A stretch of DNA of 7,229 nucleotides from Promethearchaeota archaeon. Its GTDB lineage: Archaea; Asgardarchaeota; Lokiarchaeia; Sigynarchaeales; SOKP01. Both the position numbers and the translations under genes were made by a program. Of the stretch, positions 1 to 5,241 are shown one piece after another. Location of the stretch: positions 1 through 7,229 of the forward strand of contig WJIN01000131.1 in the NCBI GenBank assembly GCA_014730295.1. The letters run 5' to 3'. How positions within the stretch are numbered: the first letter of the stretch is position 1; every line of letters starts with the position of its first letter. The notes below the pieces were generated by a model. That model had not been told where the DNA came from, did not search any database, and saw only the letters and a list, made by a program, of their open reading frames with translations.

Positions 1-1
1 A

Positions 2-484
2 AATACATTTCTTAAGAAATATACCATTAATAAGATAGCTGATTGGGATGGTAGATCTGAAATATTTGAATCATTTACAGAAACAGTCAAAGATTATGTA
101 GAAAAGGAATCAGATTCAAATAAGCAAGATTCTTTAGATGGAGTTGTTAGTTTATTTAAAGAAATACAGAATGGTATAGAGGAAATACCAGAGAGAGATC
201 TTAAAATGAAAAATTTCTCTCAACCATCAGAGAAGAATATCGATTCTATTTTTCAGAGGATTATCCCAATCTCAGAAATTCCTGAAGATTTTAATCCAGA
301 ATTCTATTTAACAGGAGATGTTTCAAAAAAGGTACTTAAAAGTATTGATGGAAGAAAATCTATTTATACATTATCAAAAGAACTGAGCCTCAAAGAAGAT
401 AAGATACATAATATATGTAAAAACTTAGTTAAATTAGGATTTCTCAGATTAAAAGAAGTCCAAATCCTTACAAACTCAGAATAA
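2..484 (+). CDS. C-terminal part of an unidentified protein ending in a winged-helix-like domain (5' end outside window)
   Basis: The frame is open from the left edge to a TAA stop, giving 160 residues. The Met codon at 206 is in frame, but the 68 codons before it also look coding (charged, amphipathic, no stop), so I treat it as internal. Fragment residues about 1-37 hold a piece reading 'DWDGRSEIFESF'. From memory this resembles the tail of roadblock/longin-like sensor proteins common in Asgard archaea, but that is weak. Residues about 38-105 look like a charged, disordered linker. Residues about 107-151 (GDVSKKVLKSIDGRKSIYTL onward to LVKLGFLRL) fit the helix-turn-helix of a small winged helix, of the 'IDG..tI..ia..l......v...l..L...G.i' type often appended to archaeal signalling proteins. 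I cannot name the family. The gene converges on the next one, with 31 nt between stops. Confidence 0.75.
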   Translation, partial: NTFLKKYTINKIADWDGRSEIFESFTETVKDYVEKESDSNKQDSLDGVVSLFKEIQNGIEEIPERDLKMKNFSQPSEKNIDSIFQRIIPISEIPEDFNPEFYLTGDVSKKVLKSIDGRKSIYTLSKELSLKEDKIHNICKNLVKLGFLRLKEVQILTNSE

Positions 485-515
485 AGAATGATTAAAGAAC
501 TATCAATGAATGCTT

Positions 516-791
516 TTACTTTTTCTTTTCCTCACGTTTAACTTGTTCTTGGAGTTCGTTCATTTCATTTTTGTCAGTCGCAGAGAATTTGAATTCTCCC
601 GAGACTTTGCTATCTTCTTTTTCTCCAGATTTAGAAACCTTTTCAAAATAAATCTTAACAGGATTGTCTTGATTTATGCAGAGATTTACAAAATTGATAA
701 ATCCAATATGTTGAGAAGGTGCAATATTAAATTTAATCGCAACTTCTTTATTTTTTTTTGTTGTTGTTTTTAAAACCAGCCGTAATTTCAT
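516..791 (-). CDS. Small hypothetical protein, 91 aa
   Basis: I do not recognise this protein. It starts with ATG at 791 and ends with TAA. Residues about 1-50 look like a compact beta-rich fold: MKLRLVLK, a lysine-rich turn, then alternating strands around 'VAIKFNIAPS' and 'NPVKIYFEKV'. Residues about 52-91 are highly charged and probably helical or disordered, ending in a KREEKKK tail. There is one Cys and no signal peptide or membrane segment. The complementary frame encodes only a Phe/Leu/Arg-rich low-complexity string, so the minus strand is the credible one. There is no clear Shine-Dalgarno. An ATTAAAG element on the minus strand (817-823) sits about 29 nt upstream of the ATG, which would suit a TATA-like box for a leaderless transcript. 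It stands alone, facing away from the lipid gene and converging on the left-edge gene. Confidence 0.6.
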   Translation of the reverse strand: MKLRLVLKTTTKKNKEVAIKFNIAPSQHIGFINFVNLCINQDNPVKIYFEKVSKSGEKEDSKVSGEFKFSATDKNEMNELQEQVKREEKKK

Positions 792-960
792 AATTCTTTA
801 TATGTTTGAATTATTCCTTTAATCTACAATATTCATAATGATAAAAAAATTTCCTTCTTTTTTTCACAAAATTTAATTCCCAAAATTTAGATTAAAATTT
901 GCATTAGTTTATTTTAATTGGAAAAACCCATACATGGAATGATTAGGAATAATTATTAAA
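792..960. promoter_or_regulatory. Divergent intergenic region between the 91-aa ORF and the lipid synthase gene
   Basis: This 169-nt region separates two divergently transcribed genes, so it should contain both promoters. It is almost pure A+T. On the minus side, ATTAAAG (817-823) lies about 29 nt before the small ORF. On the plus side, the T/A-rich stretch 907-919 could serve the lipid gene, leaving a leader of some 20-25 nt. An AGGA at 945-948 is 12 nt from the ATG, long for a Shine-Dalgarno. The ATG at 934 is in frame with the lipid gene but is followed at once by TGA, so it cannot be its start. Promoter positions are inferred from sequence pattern only. Confidence 0.4.
867..900. repeat. 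Short direct repeats CAAAATTTA / AAAATTT
   Basis: CAAAATTTA occurs at 867-875 and again at 881-889, 14 nt apart, followed by AAAATTT at 894-900. The core AAATTT is its own reverse complement. The position in the middle of a divergent promoter region would suit an operator or core promoter element. In sequence this AT-rich, chance recurrence is also plausible. Confidence 0.3.
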
Positions 961-1587
961 ATGCCCTCAAAATATCGTCTGAGATATGTTTTTAAACCGA
1001 TTATTCAGGCATTATCTCGACCTTTAGCAAAGATTGGAATAAGTGCGAATATTGCTACGTTAATCATGCTCTTCCATTCAATCATTAGTTTTTTTTTCTT
1101 AGTAATTTTAGAAAATCTTATTCTATTCGGCATTTTTGTCTTTTTGACAGGTATTTGGGATGGACTTGATGGCGCTATTGCGAGGGTAAATAAAAAATCG
1201 AGTGAGTTTGGTAGTTTTCTTGATTCATTTATGGATAGAATCTCTGAGTTTGTGATTTTCACTGCGATTCTTTTATATTTCTGGGAGGAAGTGTTATGGA
1301 ATATCGTTGATATGAAGTTAGTAGTATTTATTATGCTTACAGCCTCAATAATGATTAGCTATTCAAGAGCCCGAGCGGAAACAATTTCAGACGGAGATTT
1401 TGATATTGGTCTCATGGCGCGCTCTGAGAGGTTGTTTTATCTTTTTTTAACGATGAGTATATCATATTTCATTGGATATGAAGAATATTTTATCTTTTTA
1501 TTTATGATTCTAGTAAGTTTAACGGCTCTTTATAGGGGGATAAAAATTTATTCAATGATTAAGATTAAAAATGATTCCCAAGATTAA
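961..1587 (+). CDS. CDP-alcohol phosphatidyltransferase, probable archaetidylinositol phosphate synthase
   Basis: Integral membrane enzyme of 208 aa that transfers an alcohol phosphate to a CDP-activated archaeal diether lipid with release of CMP. The family signature D-x2-DG-x2-AR-x8-G-x3-D-x3-D is complete: D67, D70, G71, A74, R75, G84, D88, D92. The four aspartates are the metal-binding and catalytic residues. Two further segments favour archaetidylinositol phosphate synthase, whose acceptor is inositol-1-phosphate, over glycerol- or serine-using relatives. One is the N-terminal PLAKIGISAN (residues 21-30). The other is SYSRARAE (133-140) followed by LMARSERL (151-158), matching the 'SYtRAraE ... 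G.aERaERl' pattern I know from that subgroup. About six hydrophobic segments lie near 31-50, 53-65, 95-112, 118-134, 156-172 and 176-198. The length is normal. The gene is monocistronic here and converges on ribK, 17 nt apart. The exact head group is inferred. Confidence 0.85.
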   Translation: MPSKYRLRYVFKPIIQALSRPLAKIGISANIATLIMLFHSIISFFFLVILENLILFGIFVFLTGIWDGLDGAIARVNKKSSEFGSFLDSFMDRISEFVIFTAILLYFWEEVLWNIVDMKLVVFIMLTASIMISYSRARAETISDGDFDIGLMARSERLFYLFLTMSISYFIGYEEYFIFLFMILVSLTALYRGIKIYSMIKIKNDSQD

Positions 1588-1604
1588 TAGTTCTGAAAAG
1601 AGAG

Positions 1605-2336
1605 TTAAGATTCATTAATGCGATTCAGTTTTAATACCATCTTATCCCCATCTTTCAAATCAAAATAATCTCGTAAATAAGGTTTTGCCAAAATTTCAAT
1701 AATGTTTTCTTTATGATGGGTTCTTTTAATATCCAAAATAGCCGCTTTTCTTTTCTTCTTCCTATCATTCAAGGGAGAGATAAACACATCATAACAATGT
1801 ACGGGTCCATATTCTCGTTCTTTTGTCTTAAATCCATCGATGACCACAGGATCAATTTGATTCATTAATTCTCTTAAGATTTTATTATCCGTATCATTTA
1901 ATTTCAAATTCAATGTCCCTTTATATGGTTGGAATCCCAGTTTTTCTTGGAATTGTTCAAAATATCCTTTAATCGAAACATAATATCCACCTTCTCCCAT
2001 TCCTTCAGTGACTTCTCCCACAATCAAAATCTTTTCGAGAATATCCCGGAGATTTTCATACATCTTAAATAATTCATTTATTCCTCGATCTGTAATCAAG
2101 ATAAATTGACCTTTTGCTCCAACTTCTCTTTTAATCCATTTTAATTCTTCTAGATCATTCAGACGCCGGCTTGCAGTCTGTTGACTGACGTTGAGTAGGT
2201 TACCTAATTCAATACTACTTATTTCTAAAGTAAGGGAATTTTCTGAGCATTTTGAAATCGTATACAAAGCAAACCAATTAGAATAATTTTCTGGTGAGAT
2301 TTCTACATCATTTGACATAATATCACTTTTTTCCAT
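1605..2336 (-). CDS. ribK: CTP-dependent riboflavin kinase with N-terminal HTH domain (RibK / RbkR-like)
   Basis: Makes FMN from riboflavin using CTP rather than ATP, the archaeal route. Residues about 15-90 form a MarR-like winged helix: recognition region SIELGNLLNVSQQTASRRL (41-59) and wing around GQFILITDRG (76-85). Residues about 103-240 are the RibK (DUF120) domain. Visible motifs are GEVTEGMGEGGYYVS (107-121), YKGTLNLKL (138-146), GFKTKEREYG (168-177), KRTHHKENIIEI (204-215), LRDYF (221-225) and DGD (229-231). In the Methanocaldococcus enzyme, as I recall, the Thr and Asn of the TLN motif bind Mg; here they are T141 and N143. HTH-RibK fusions include RbkR, a described bifunctional riboflavin regulator/kinase, so a DNA-binding role is likely but not shown here. 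The first 14 nt overlap the end of ribL, implying co-transcription and coupled translation. ATG 2336 has AGGA 6 nt upstream; Met7 at 2318 is the alternative start. Confidence 0.9.
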   Translation of the reverse strand: MEKSDIMSNDVEISPENYSNWFALYTISKCSENSLTLEISSIELGNLLNVSQQTASRRLNDLEELKWIKREVGAKGQFILITDRGINELFKMYENLRDILEKILIVGEVTEGMGEGGYYVSIKGYFEQFQEKLGFQPYKGTLNLKLNDTDNKILRELMNQIDPVVIDGFKTKEREYGPVHCYDVFISPLNDRKKKRKAAILDIKRTHHKENIIEILAKPYLRDYFDLKDGDKMVLKLNRINES

Positions 2337-2772
2337 TCTTATTCCTGTTTACAATCCTTTCTTTAATTTTGCTTGAGCTACTTAACTCATATTTATCATA
2401 ATACTCGTTAAGACGAGTCACCTTAATATTCCCAAGCCCCATTTCTTCAAGACCCTTCTTGAGCTCTTCAATATCGTATTTCTGGTCTGGTCCGAGAAGA
2501 ATGATATCCGGATCAATCTCTTCCACGGTCTTAAGGGTATTGTTATCTTCCCTGCCTAAGCGCGCTTCTTTTACATTTTTGATATGTTTTATAACTTCTA
2601 ATCTCTGTTCTTCAGGAACTATAGGTGGTTCTCCCGAATATTTTTCTCTATTTTTATCTGTTGCTACAATTACGTAGACTTCTCCCATTTTGGCCGCTTG
2701 ATCTATCAAAAAAATATGGCCTGGGTGAATTATATCAAAGGTGCCAGCAATCATAACTCGTTTTTTGCTCAT
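2323..2772 (-). CDS. ribL: FAD synthase, archaeal RibL type (nucleotidyltransferase)
   Basis: Adenylates FMN to FAD, the step after riboflavin kinase, whose gene follows immediately. I prefer the ATG at 2772 (149 aa, MSKKRVMIAGTFD): it puts the conserved first strand at the N-terminus, as in relatives, and AAGGA lies just upstream. An ATG at 2796 would add eight lysine-rich residues, overlap the sepS stop and has no ribosome binding site. Nucleotidyltransferase motifs in order are GTFDIIHPGH (10-19, with HxGH at 16-19 gripping the ATP phosphates), the region EQRLEVIKHIKNV (55-67), LLGPDQKYD (92-100), and SSSSKIKERI (131-140), standing for the usual S-S-T-x-I-x-x-x-I element. The glycerol-3-phosphate cytidylyltransferase-like fold has other members, but the GPDQKYD segment and the ribK neighbour favour RibL. 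The protein contains no cysteine at all. It sits 13 nt after sepS and overlaps ribK by 14 nt. Confidence 0.88.
   Translation of the reverse strand: MSKKRVMIAGTFDIIHPGHIFLIDQAAKMGEVYVIVATDKNREKYSGEPPIVPEEQRLEVIKHIKNVKEARLGREDNNTLKTVEEIDPDIILLGPDQKYDIEELKKGLEEMGLGNIKVTRLNEYYDKYELSSSSKIKERIVNRNKNGKK
2343..2346 (-). promoter_or_regulatory. Ribosome binding site of ribK inside the ribL 3' end
   Basis: On the minus strand AGGA lies 6 nt before the ATG at 2336, within the last codons of ribL. It supports the longer start and translational coupling. The alternative ATG at 2318 is preceded by AGTGAT, which could also pair with 16S rRNA, so the choice is not absolute. Confidence 0.5.
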
Positions 2773-2775
2773 AAT

Positions 2776-2780
2776 TCCTT
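2776..2780 (-). promoter_or_regulatory. Ribosome binding site deciding the ribL start
   Basis: The minus strand reads AAGGA followed by ATT and the ATG at 2772. The spacing of 3 nt is short, but the upstream candidate ATG at 2796 has only an A-rich run before it. This site lies in the 13-nt gap after the sepS stop codon. Confidence 0.45.
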
Positions 2781-2785
2781 TATAC

Positions 2786-4351
2786 TTATTTTTCATTTTT
2801 AACTTGAAATGAAAGTCCTAAAAACACGGGTCCACGTATATCAATTTTTTTTTGATGTGAATGGATATATTCCATTATAATATCATCCACATCAATATTA
2901 ACTTCTGAGGCTCTATAGCACATTTTTACTCGATGATCATAAGATGACTTATTTTGATCAAGGAGTATTTCTATATTATATGCCATTTCGTTGGCTATTC
3001 CTTCGAGATATGATTTCCCAGTGAATAACGCATCTTCTGGGGTTTCATTTGCAGGGAGCCCGAGAATATTACCATCTTTTATCCATATCTTATTCAATGT
3101 TGCTGGTCCTAATAAGGAGACCCCCTCATCATGTTCCCAGAGATACACAAAAATATTTTTTCCCTTTATAATTCCTTCCCATACTTTAATATCGAGGGGA
3201 GAATGTTTATCTTGGTTATCTAATGCGGATTCGATGATTGCATTCTTTATTTCAATTCCTTTTTCAGTTGAAGGAATATATTTATATTTAATACCTTTTG
3301 CGATCTCTTGATCTGTGAAAGAAATATCTTCGTAAAAATAGGGATAAACAAGTTTTCTTATATCTTCTACTCCCGTTTTAATCATGCATATTCTTTCGAC
3401 CCCAAAACCTATATTAAATACCGGATATTCAATATTGTATTTAGATAAACTAACTGGACTATAGAACCCCCCATCTCCAATCTCAATCCATTCTTTTGTT
3501 TTAGGATGTTCCACAAAGATTTCAAATTCGGTTTGAGGAGCATAATATTTAGAAGTTGCTCGTTTTATCTCCGCTTTACTATTAGAAAACCCCAATAACT
3601 CGCAGATTTGTATTGCAATATCTTGACAGTCTTCCAAGGATATCTTTTCTGCCATTACAACTAATGAGAGCGTATAGGAATCATAGAGATGAGTTGCATC
3701 TATCTTTTGTTCTCTTCTGAATTTTTTTGCCACAGAGAAATATTGTAAAGGTAAAGATTTCTTTTTTTTAAGCTCACTAAGCACTTTAAACCATAAAGCA
3801 GTGGTATGGCTTCGAAGTGTGGTTTTTGTTGGAATAGGTTTTAATTGTTTTAACTCAGGAAATATATTATCGATAATTTTCGTGGCTTCATTCTCCTCTA
3901 CACCTAGTTGTACAATAAATTCATCTATTAAATCATCGGCTTCTATATCTCCCTTTTTATATTCTCGAAAGATTTGCTGCAACTGATCAATCCTATCAAA
4001 ATGAGGGATAATTTTCTTAATATTTTGGATTTTTTGGTTAGAAATCCCAATATCGGGTCGTGGAAGTCCTGCTAAATAAAATAGGCGATCTAAGATTAAA
4101 GCTGCTTCTGGACCGTATTGTTTGTAAATTTCATCTTCTTCTACAAACATAGGCAAAATAAGTTCCTCAAAACCTAAACTAATAAACTTATTTCGTGCTT
4201 TAGCTATAAATTCTTGGATTGGATGAGTATCTCCCTTTTTCTGCAGAGAAAAATATTTTCCTTTTATATCTAATAAATTTCTGGATTCCAACCACGCTTT
4301 TTCATAGTCAAGTTTGGCTTTTCGCTTTATCTCATCAGTATCAAAAGGCAT
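2786..4351 (-). CDS. sepS: O-phosphoseryl-tRNA(Cys) synthetase (SepRS)
   Basis: Class II synthetase that attaches O-phosphoserine to tRNA-Cys. SepCysS then converts the product to Cys-tRNA-Cys, making cysteine on the tRNA. The 521 aa are close to the usual ~535. The whole chain follows the family: N-terminal MPFDTDEIKRKAKLDYEKAW; motif 1 region LPMFVEEDEIYKQYGPEAA (66-84) and FYLAGLPRPDIG (91-102); TLRSHTTALWF (178-188); motif 2 FRREQKIDATHLYDSY (211-226); YYAPQTEFEIF (269-279); YSPVSLSKYNIEYPVFN (297-313); motif 3 GFGVERI (315-321); and the C-terminal tRNA-binding end VNIDVDDIIMEYI (484-496) plus KKIDIRGPVF (501-510). These features separate it from PheRS alpha, its closest paralogue. Three pocket positions differ from the methanogen pattern (see findings). 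It has no Shine-Dalgarno; a minus-strand ATTAAAG about 28 nt upstream suggests leaderless transcription. It is first gene of sepS-ribL-ribK. SepCysS and tRNA-Cys are not in the window. Confidence 0.95.
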   Translation of the reverse strand: MPFDTDEIKRKAKLDYEKAWLESRNLLDIKGKYFSLQKKGDTHPIQEFIAKARNKFISLGFEELILPMFVEEDEIYKQYGPEAALILDRLFYLAGLPRPDIGISNQKIQNIKKIIPHFDRIDQLQQIFREYKKGDIEADDLIDEFIVQLGVEENEATKIIDNIFPELKQLKPIPTKTTLRSHTTALWFKVLSELKKKKSLPLQYFSVAKKFRREQKIDATHLYDSYTLSLVVMAEKISLEDCQDIAIQICELLGFSNSKAEIKRATSKYYAPQTEFEIFVEHPKTKEWIEIGDGGFYSPVSLSKYNIEYPVFNIGFGVERICMIKTGVEDIRKLVYPYFYEDISFTDQEIAKGIKYKYIPSTEKGIEIKNAIIESALDNQDKHSPLDIKVWEGIIKGKNIFVYLWEHDEGVSLLGPATLNKIWIKDGNILGLPANETPEDALFTGKSYLEGIANEMAYNIEILLDQNKSSYDHRVKMCYRASEVNIDVDDIIMEYIHSHQKKIDIRGPVFLGLSFQVKNEK

Positions 4352-4373
4352 AGTGAATGGTATTCAAATTATG

Positions 4374-4440
4374 TTCTTTAATTTCTTTAATTATTCTAAT
4401 TTCTTTAATTTTGTTATGTGAAAAACAAATAAATTAAAGA
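4374..4440. repeat. TTCTTTAATT repeats and inverted repeat upstream of sepS
   Basis: On the plus strand TTCTTTAATT occurs exactly at 4374-4383, 4383-4392 and 4401-4410, with a degenerate copy TTCTAATT near 4394-4401. The last copy is part of a perfect 10-bp inverted repeat: TCTTTAATTT (4402-4411) against AAATTAAAGA (4431-4440). An inner TGTT/AACA pairing (4412-4415 with 4424-4427) could extend the hairpin to an 8-nt loop. The copy nearest sepS contains ATTAAAG on the minus strand, centred about 28 nt from the ATG, where an archaeal TATA box for a leaderless mRNA would be. The rest could be an operator or simply AT-rich drift. Confidence 0.45.
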
Positions 4441-4444
4441 GGAT
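4421..4444 (-). terminator. Possible U-rich terminator of the translin-family gene
   Basis: Read on the minus strand this stretch is T-rich with several short T runs, and it begins about 50 nt after the TAG stop of the translin-family gene. Archaeal termination often needs only such U-tracts. It overlaps the distal arm of the inverted repeat, which could help. The evidence is composition only. Confidence 0.25.
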
Positions 4445-4493
4445 TTTAGAGTTTTTTAAAGAAAATAGGGCATAGGTAGAAAACTTCCTCATT

Positions 4494-5120
4494 CTATAAG
4501 TCCTTATTTTTACGTTTTAATAAAGAAGATAAAGTATTCATCTGAACAGATAAAGAGACATCGGCTCGTGTTTTTTCAATTAAGTTTCTCGCTGTATCGG
4601 TTTTGTGTCGGAGATCTTTAGTTAATCCGCTTGGATAATCTAATGAAAATAAATTTGAATAAATTTCATCCATTTTTTCTAAAATCTCATTAATTTCTTC
4701 TACATTAGCATTCCTGATATTATCTAATACATGGCGCCTCAATTCTCCGACAACATCGGCTAAACCAAGAGTGTAATTTAGGGCATCCACATTCAACTGA
4801 ATATGATCGGGAACTTTTTTGTTGTTAATTAAAGCATTTAAAATAATTGCTTCTACATATTCTTGCTCTGGAGTTTTCAAATATTTATATAAATATCCTG
4901 GACTTTCATTAATTAAATTTCTCATACTCTCTAAATCTTGTTCTATTCTCTGTATTTTTGTGTTGTATTCATTAAAATTATTTCTGTGTATCGATTTAAT
5001 TGCATTGCTACACTCCCGTACAATCTTCCGAGATATTTTTAAAACCTCTTCCCTATTTTCGTCTAAATTATCTAAAACATTTGTGATTTTCTGGAAATTA
5101 TCTTCCAAGATATCTTTCAA
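4494..5120 (-). CDS. Translin/TRAX-family protein, probable RNA-cleaving type
   Basis: All-helical protein of 208 aa, normal for the translin family. In eukaryotes translin and TRAX form the C3PO ribonuclease that trims small-RNA passenger strands and tRNA precursors; an Archaeoglobus homologue was reported as an RNase, as I recall. Helix 1 region NREEVLKISRKIVRECSNAI (22-41) is the typical start, followed by the long charged helix 45-70. EQEYVEAIILNAL (85-97) carries E87 and E90. GLADVVGELRRHVLDNI (119-135) carries D122 and E126. These match the four TRAX catalytic acids (human E123, E126, D193, E197 from memory), which translin itself lacks in part. DYPSGLTKDLRHKTDTARNL (161-180) and IEKTRADVSLS (181-191) are the usual C-terminal RNA-binding and assembly segment. 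The start is TTG at 5120, supported by GAGGG 7 nt upstream. It is separate from sepS by 142 nt and diverges from thrS. Confidence 0.88.
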   Translation of the reverse strand: MKDILEDNFQKITNVLDNLDENREEVLKISRKIVRECSNAIKSIHRNNFNEYNTKIQRIEQDLESMRNLINESPGYLYKYLKTPEQEYVEAIILNALINNKKVPDHIQLNVDALNYTLGLADVVGELRRHVLDNIRNANVEEINEILEKMDEIYSNLFSLDYPSGLTKDLRHKTDTARNLIEKTRADVSLSVQMNTLSSLLKRKNKDL

Positions 5121-5127
5121 TTTATTT

Positions 5128-5160
5128 CCCTCTGTACGTGAACTTTTTTCTAACTATATA
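5128..5160 (-). promoter_or_regulatory. Promoter and ribosome binding site of the translin-family gene
   Basis: On the minus strand a TATATA box (5160-5155), preceded by an A-rich run, is centred about 38 nt before the TTG start. GAGGG (5132-5128) is 7 nt before it, the strongest Shine-Dalgarno in the window. Transcription would begin about 26 nt after the box, leaving a very short leader that just includes the site. The strong site probably compensates for the weak TTG start codon. Confidence 0.5.
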
Positions 5161-5170
5161 TTTTTAATTT

Positions 5171-5188
5171 TTAATTAATTAATTAATT
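5171..5188. repeat. (TTAA)4.5 microsatellite in the divergent promoter region
   Basis: Tetranucleotide TTAA is repeated without interruption over 18 nt, next to the TATA-like box of the translin-family gene and 54 nt from the thrS start. It is easily melted DNA and prone to slippage. The rest of the 5121-5241 gap holds the thrS promoter, with a possible TATA-like TTTACTTAAT at 5212-5221, about 26 nt before the ATG. Confidence 0.6.
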
Positions 5189-5241
5189 TTAGTTATTAAT
5201 TATTTGAGCGATTTACTTAATTTTTTATTAGGTTTTTTAAA

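Noticed and set aside
206..484. Separate 92-aa gene starting at the ATG at 206
   Set aside because: The same frame is open and protein-like back to the window edge, so this is more likely the end of a longer gene. An internal start cannot be fully excluded because GAGAG lies upstream.
510..773. Plus-strand ORF opposite the 91-aa gene
   Set aside because: The translation is a Phe/Leu/Arg/Asn-rich low-complexity string typical of an antisense reading of an A-rich gene. The minus-strand reading is more protein-like.
1005..1262. Minus-strand ORF within the lipid synthase gene
   Set aside because: It is a shadow of a gene carrying the full CDP-alcohol phosphatidyltransferase signature on the plus strand.
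2323..2796. Longer ribL starting at 2796
   Set aside because: It adds a lysine-rich octapeptide not expected in the family, has no ribosome binding site and overlaps the sepS stop. The ATG at 2772 has AAGGA before it.
2459..3311. Plus-strand ORFs across ribL and sepS (2459-2677, 2991-3311, also 3801-3986)
   Set aside because: Ser/Phe/Ile-rich antisense translations of clearly identified genes, with no motifs.
2786..4351. Phenylalanyl-tRNA synthetase alpha subunit instead of SepRS
   Set aside because: The class II core is related, but the N-terminus, the FYLAGLPRPDIG segment, motif 2 context and the KKIDIRGPVF C-terminus are those of SepRS.
4819..5178. Plus-strand ORF opposite the translin-family gene
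   Set aside because: It is a Leu/Ser/Phe-rich antisense reading, and it runs through the promoter region of the real gene.
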